NCBI GenBank assembly: GCA_038232935.1
Contig: JBBSMX010000187.1
Span: forward strand, 1 to 6,653
Length of the DNA: 6,653 nucleotides
Source: JBBSMX01 sp038232935
GTDB lineage: Bacteria; Bacteroidota; Rhodothermia; Rhodothermales; JANQRZ01
Direction: 5' to 3'
The position numbers and the translations under genes were made by a program. Of this stretch, positions 6,652 through 6,653 are shown in pieces (the stretch's first letter is position 1; each line of letters begins with the position of its first letter). The notes beneath the pieces are model-generated. The model ran no database searches and had not been told where the DNA came from. It was given only the letters and a program-made list of their open reading frames with translations.

Positions 6652-6653
6652 GC

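Noticed and set aside
1..6653. tRNA, rRNA or riboswitch sequences
   Set aside because: No cloverleaf, rRNA-like or conserved riboswitch core was recognised by eye, and almost all of the window is coding. A covariance-model scan was not possible.

Overview
The window is high-GC bacterial DNA. It most resembles a member of the Bacteroidota/Rhodothermota, perhaps a Rhodothermia-type marine or halophilic lineage. Three things point that way: a C-terminal type IX secretion (T9SS) sorting domain on the minus-strand protein, an exported fusion of a NagZ-type glycoside hydrolase with a serine hydrolase (an arrangement typical of Bacteroidota), and no convincing Shine-Dalgarno sequence before any start codon. 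The taxonomic call is an inference.

Layout from left to right. Bases 2-1444 (+) hold the 3' part of a HerA/DUF87-type ATPase gene that begins upstream of the window. After a 97-bp gap with a possible promoter comes a small lipoprotein gene (1542-1940, +). A strong hairpin (1963-1994) follows. Next is a large exported enzyme (2018-5011, +) with a NagZ-like GH3 half and a beta-lactamase-fold half, both with their catalytic motifs. Two bases after its stop, a short FmdB-family gene begins (5014-5325, +) whose zinc-binding cysteines are all missing. Nine bases further on, the convergent minus-strand gene (6516 down to 5335) encodes a secreted protein with an Ig-like domain and a T9SS sorting domain. 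Its 5' end runs into a 56-bp tandem repeat (6461-6591), and on the far side a short coding-like tail ends at 6592.

Function. The GH3/serine hydrolase probably acts on peptidoglycan fragments in the periplasm. The FmdB-like gene may be translationally coupled to it. The lipoprotein looks like a single-gene unit. The HerA-like ATPase probably belongs to a DNA-processing locus mostly outside the window. The minus-strand gene is an independent T9SS cargo gene.

The least ordinary part is the right end. The tandem repeat is not a multiple of three, it interrupts the reading frame of the T9SS cargo gene, and it leaves that gene without a signal peptide. This could be real damage (tandem duplication or insertion-element activity) or an assembly artefact near a contig end. 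I found no convincing evidence of a wholly new multi-gene system.
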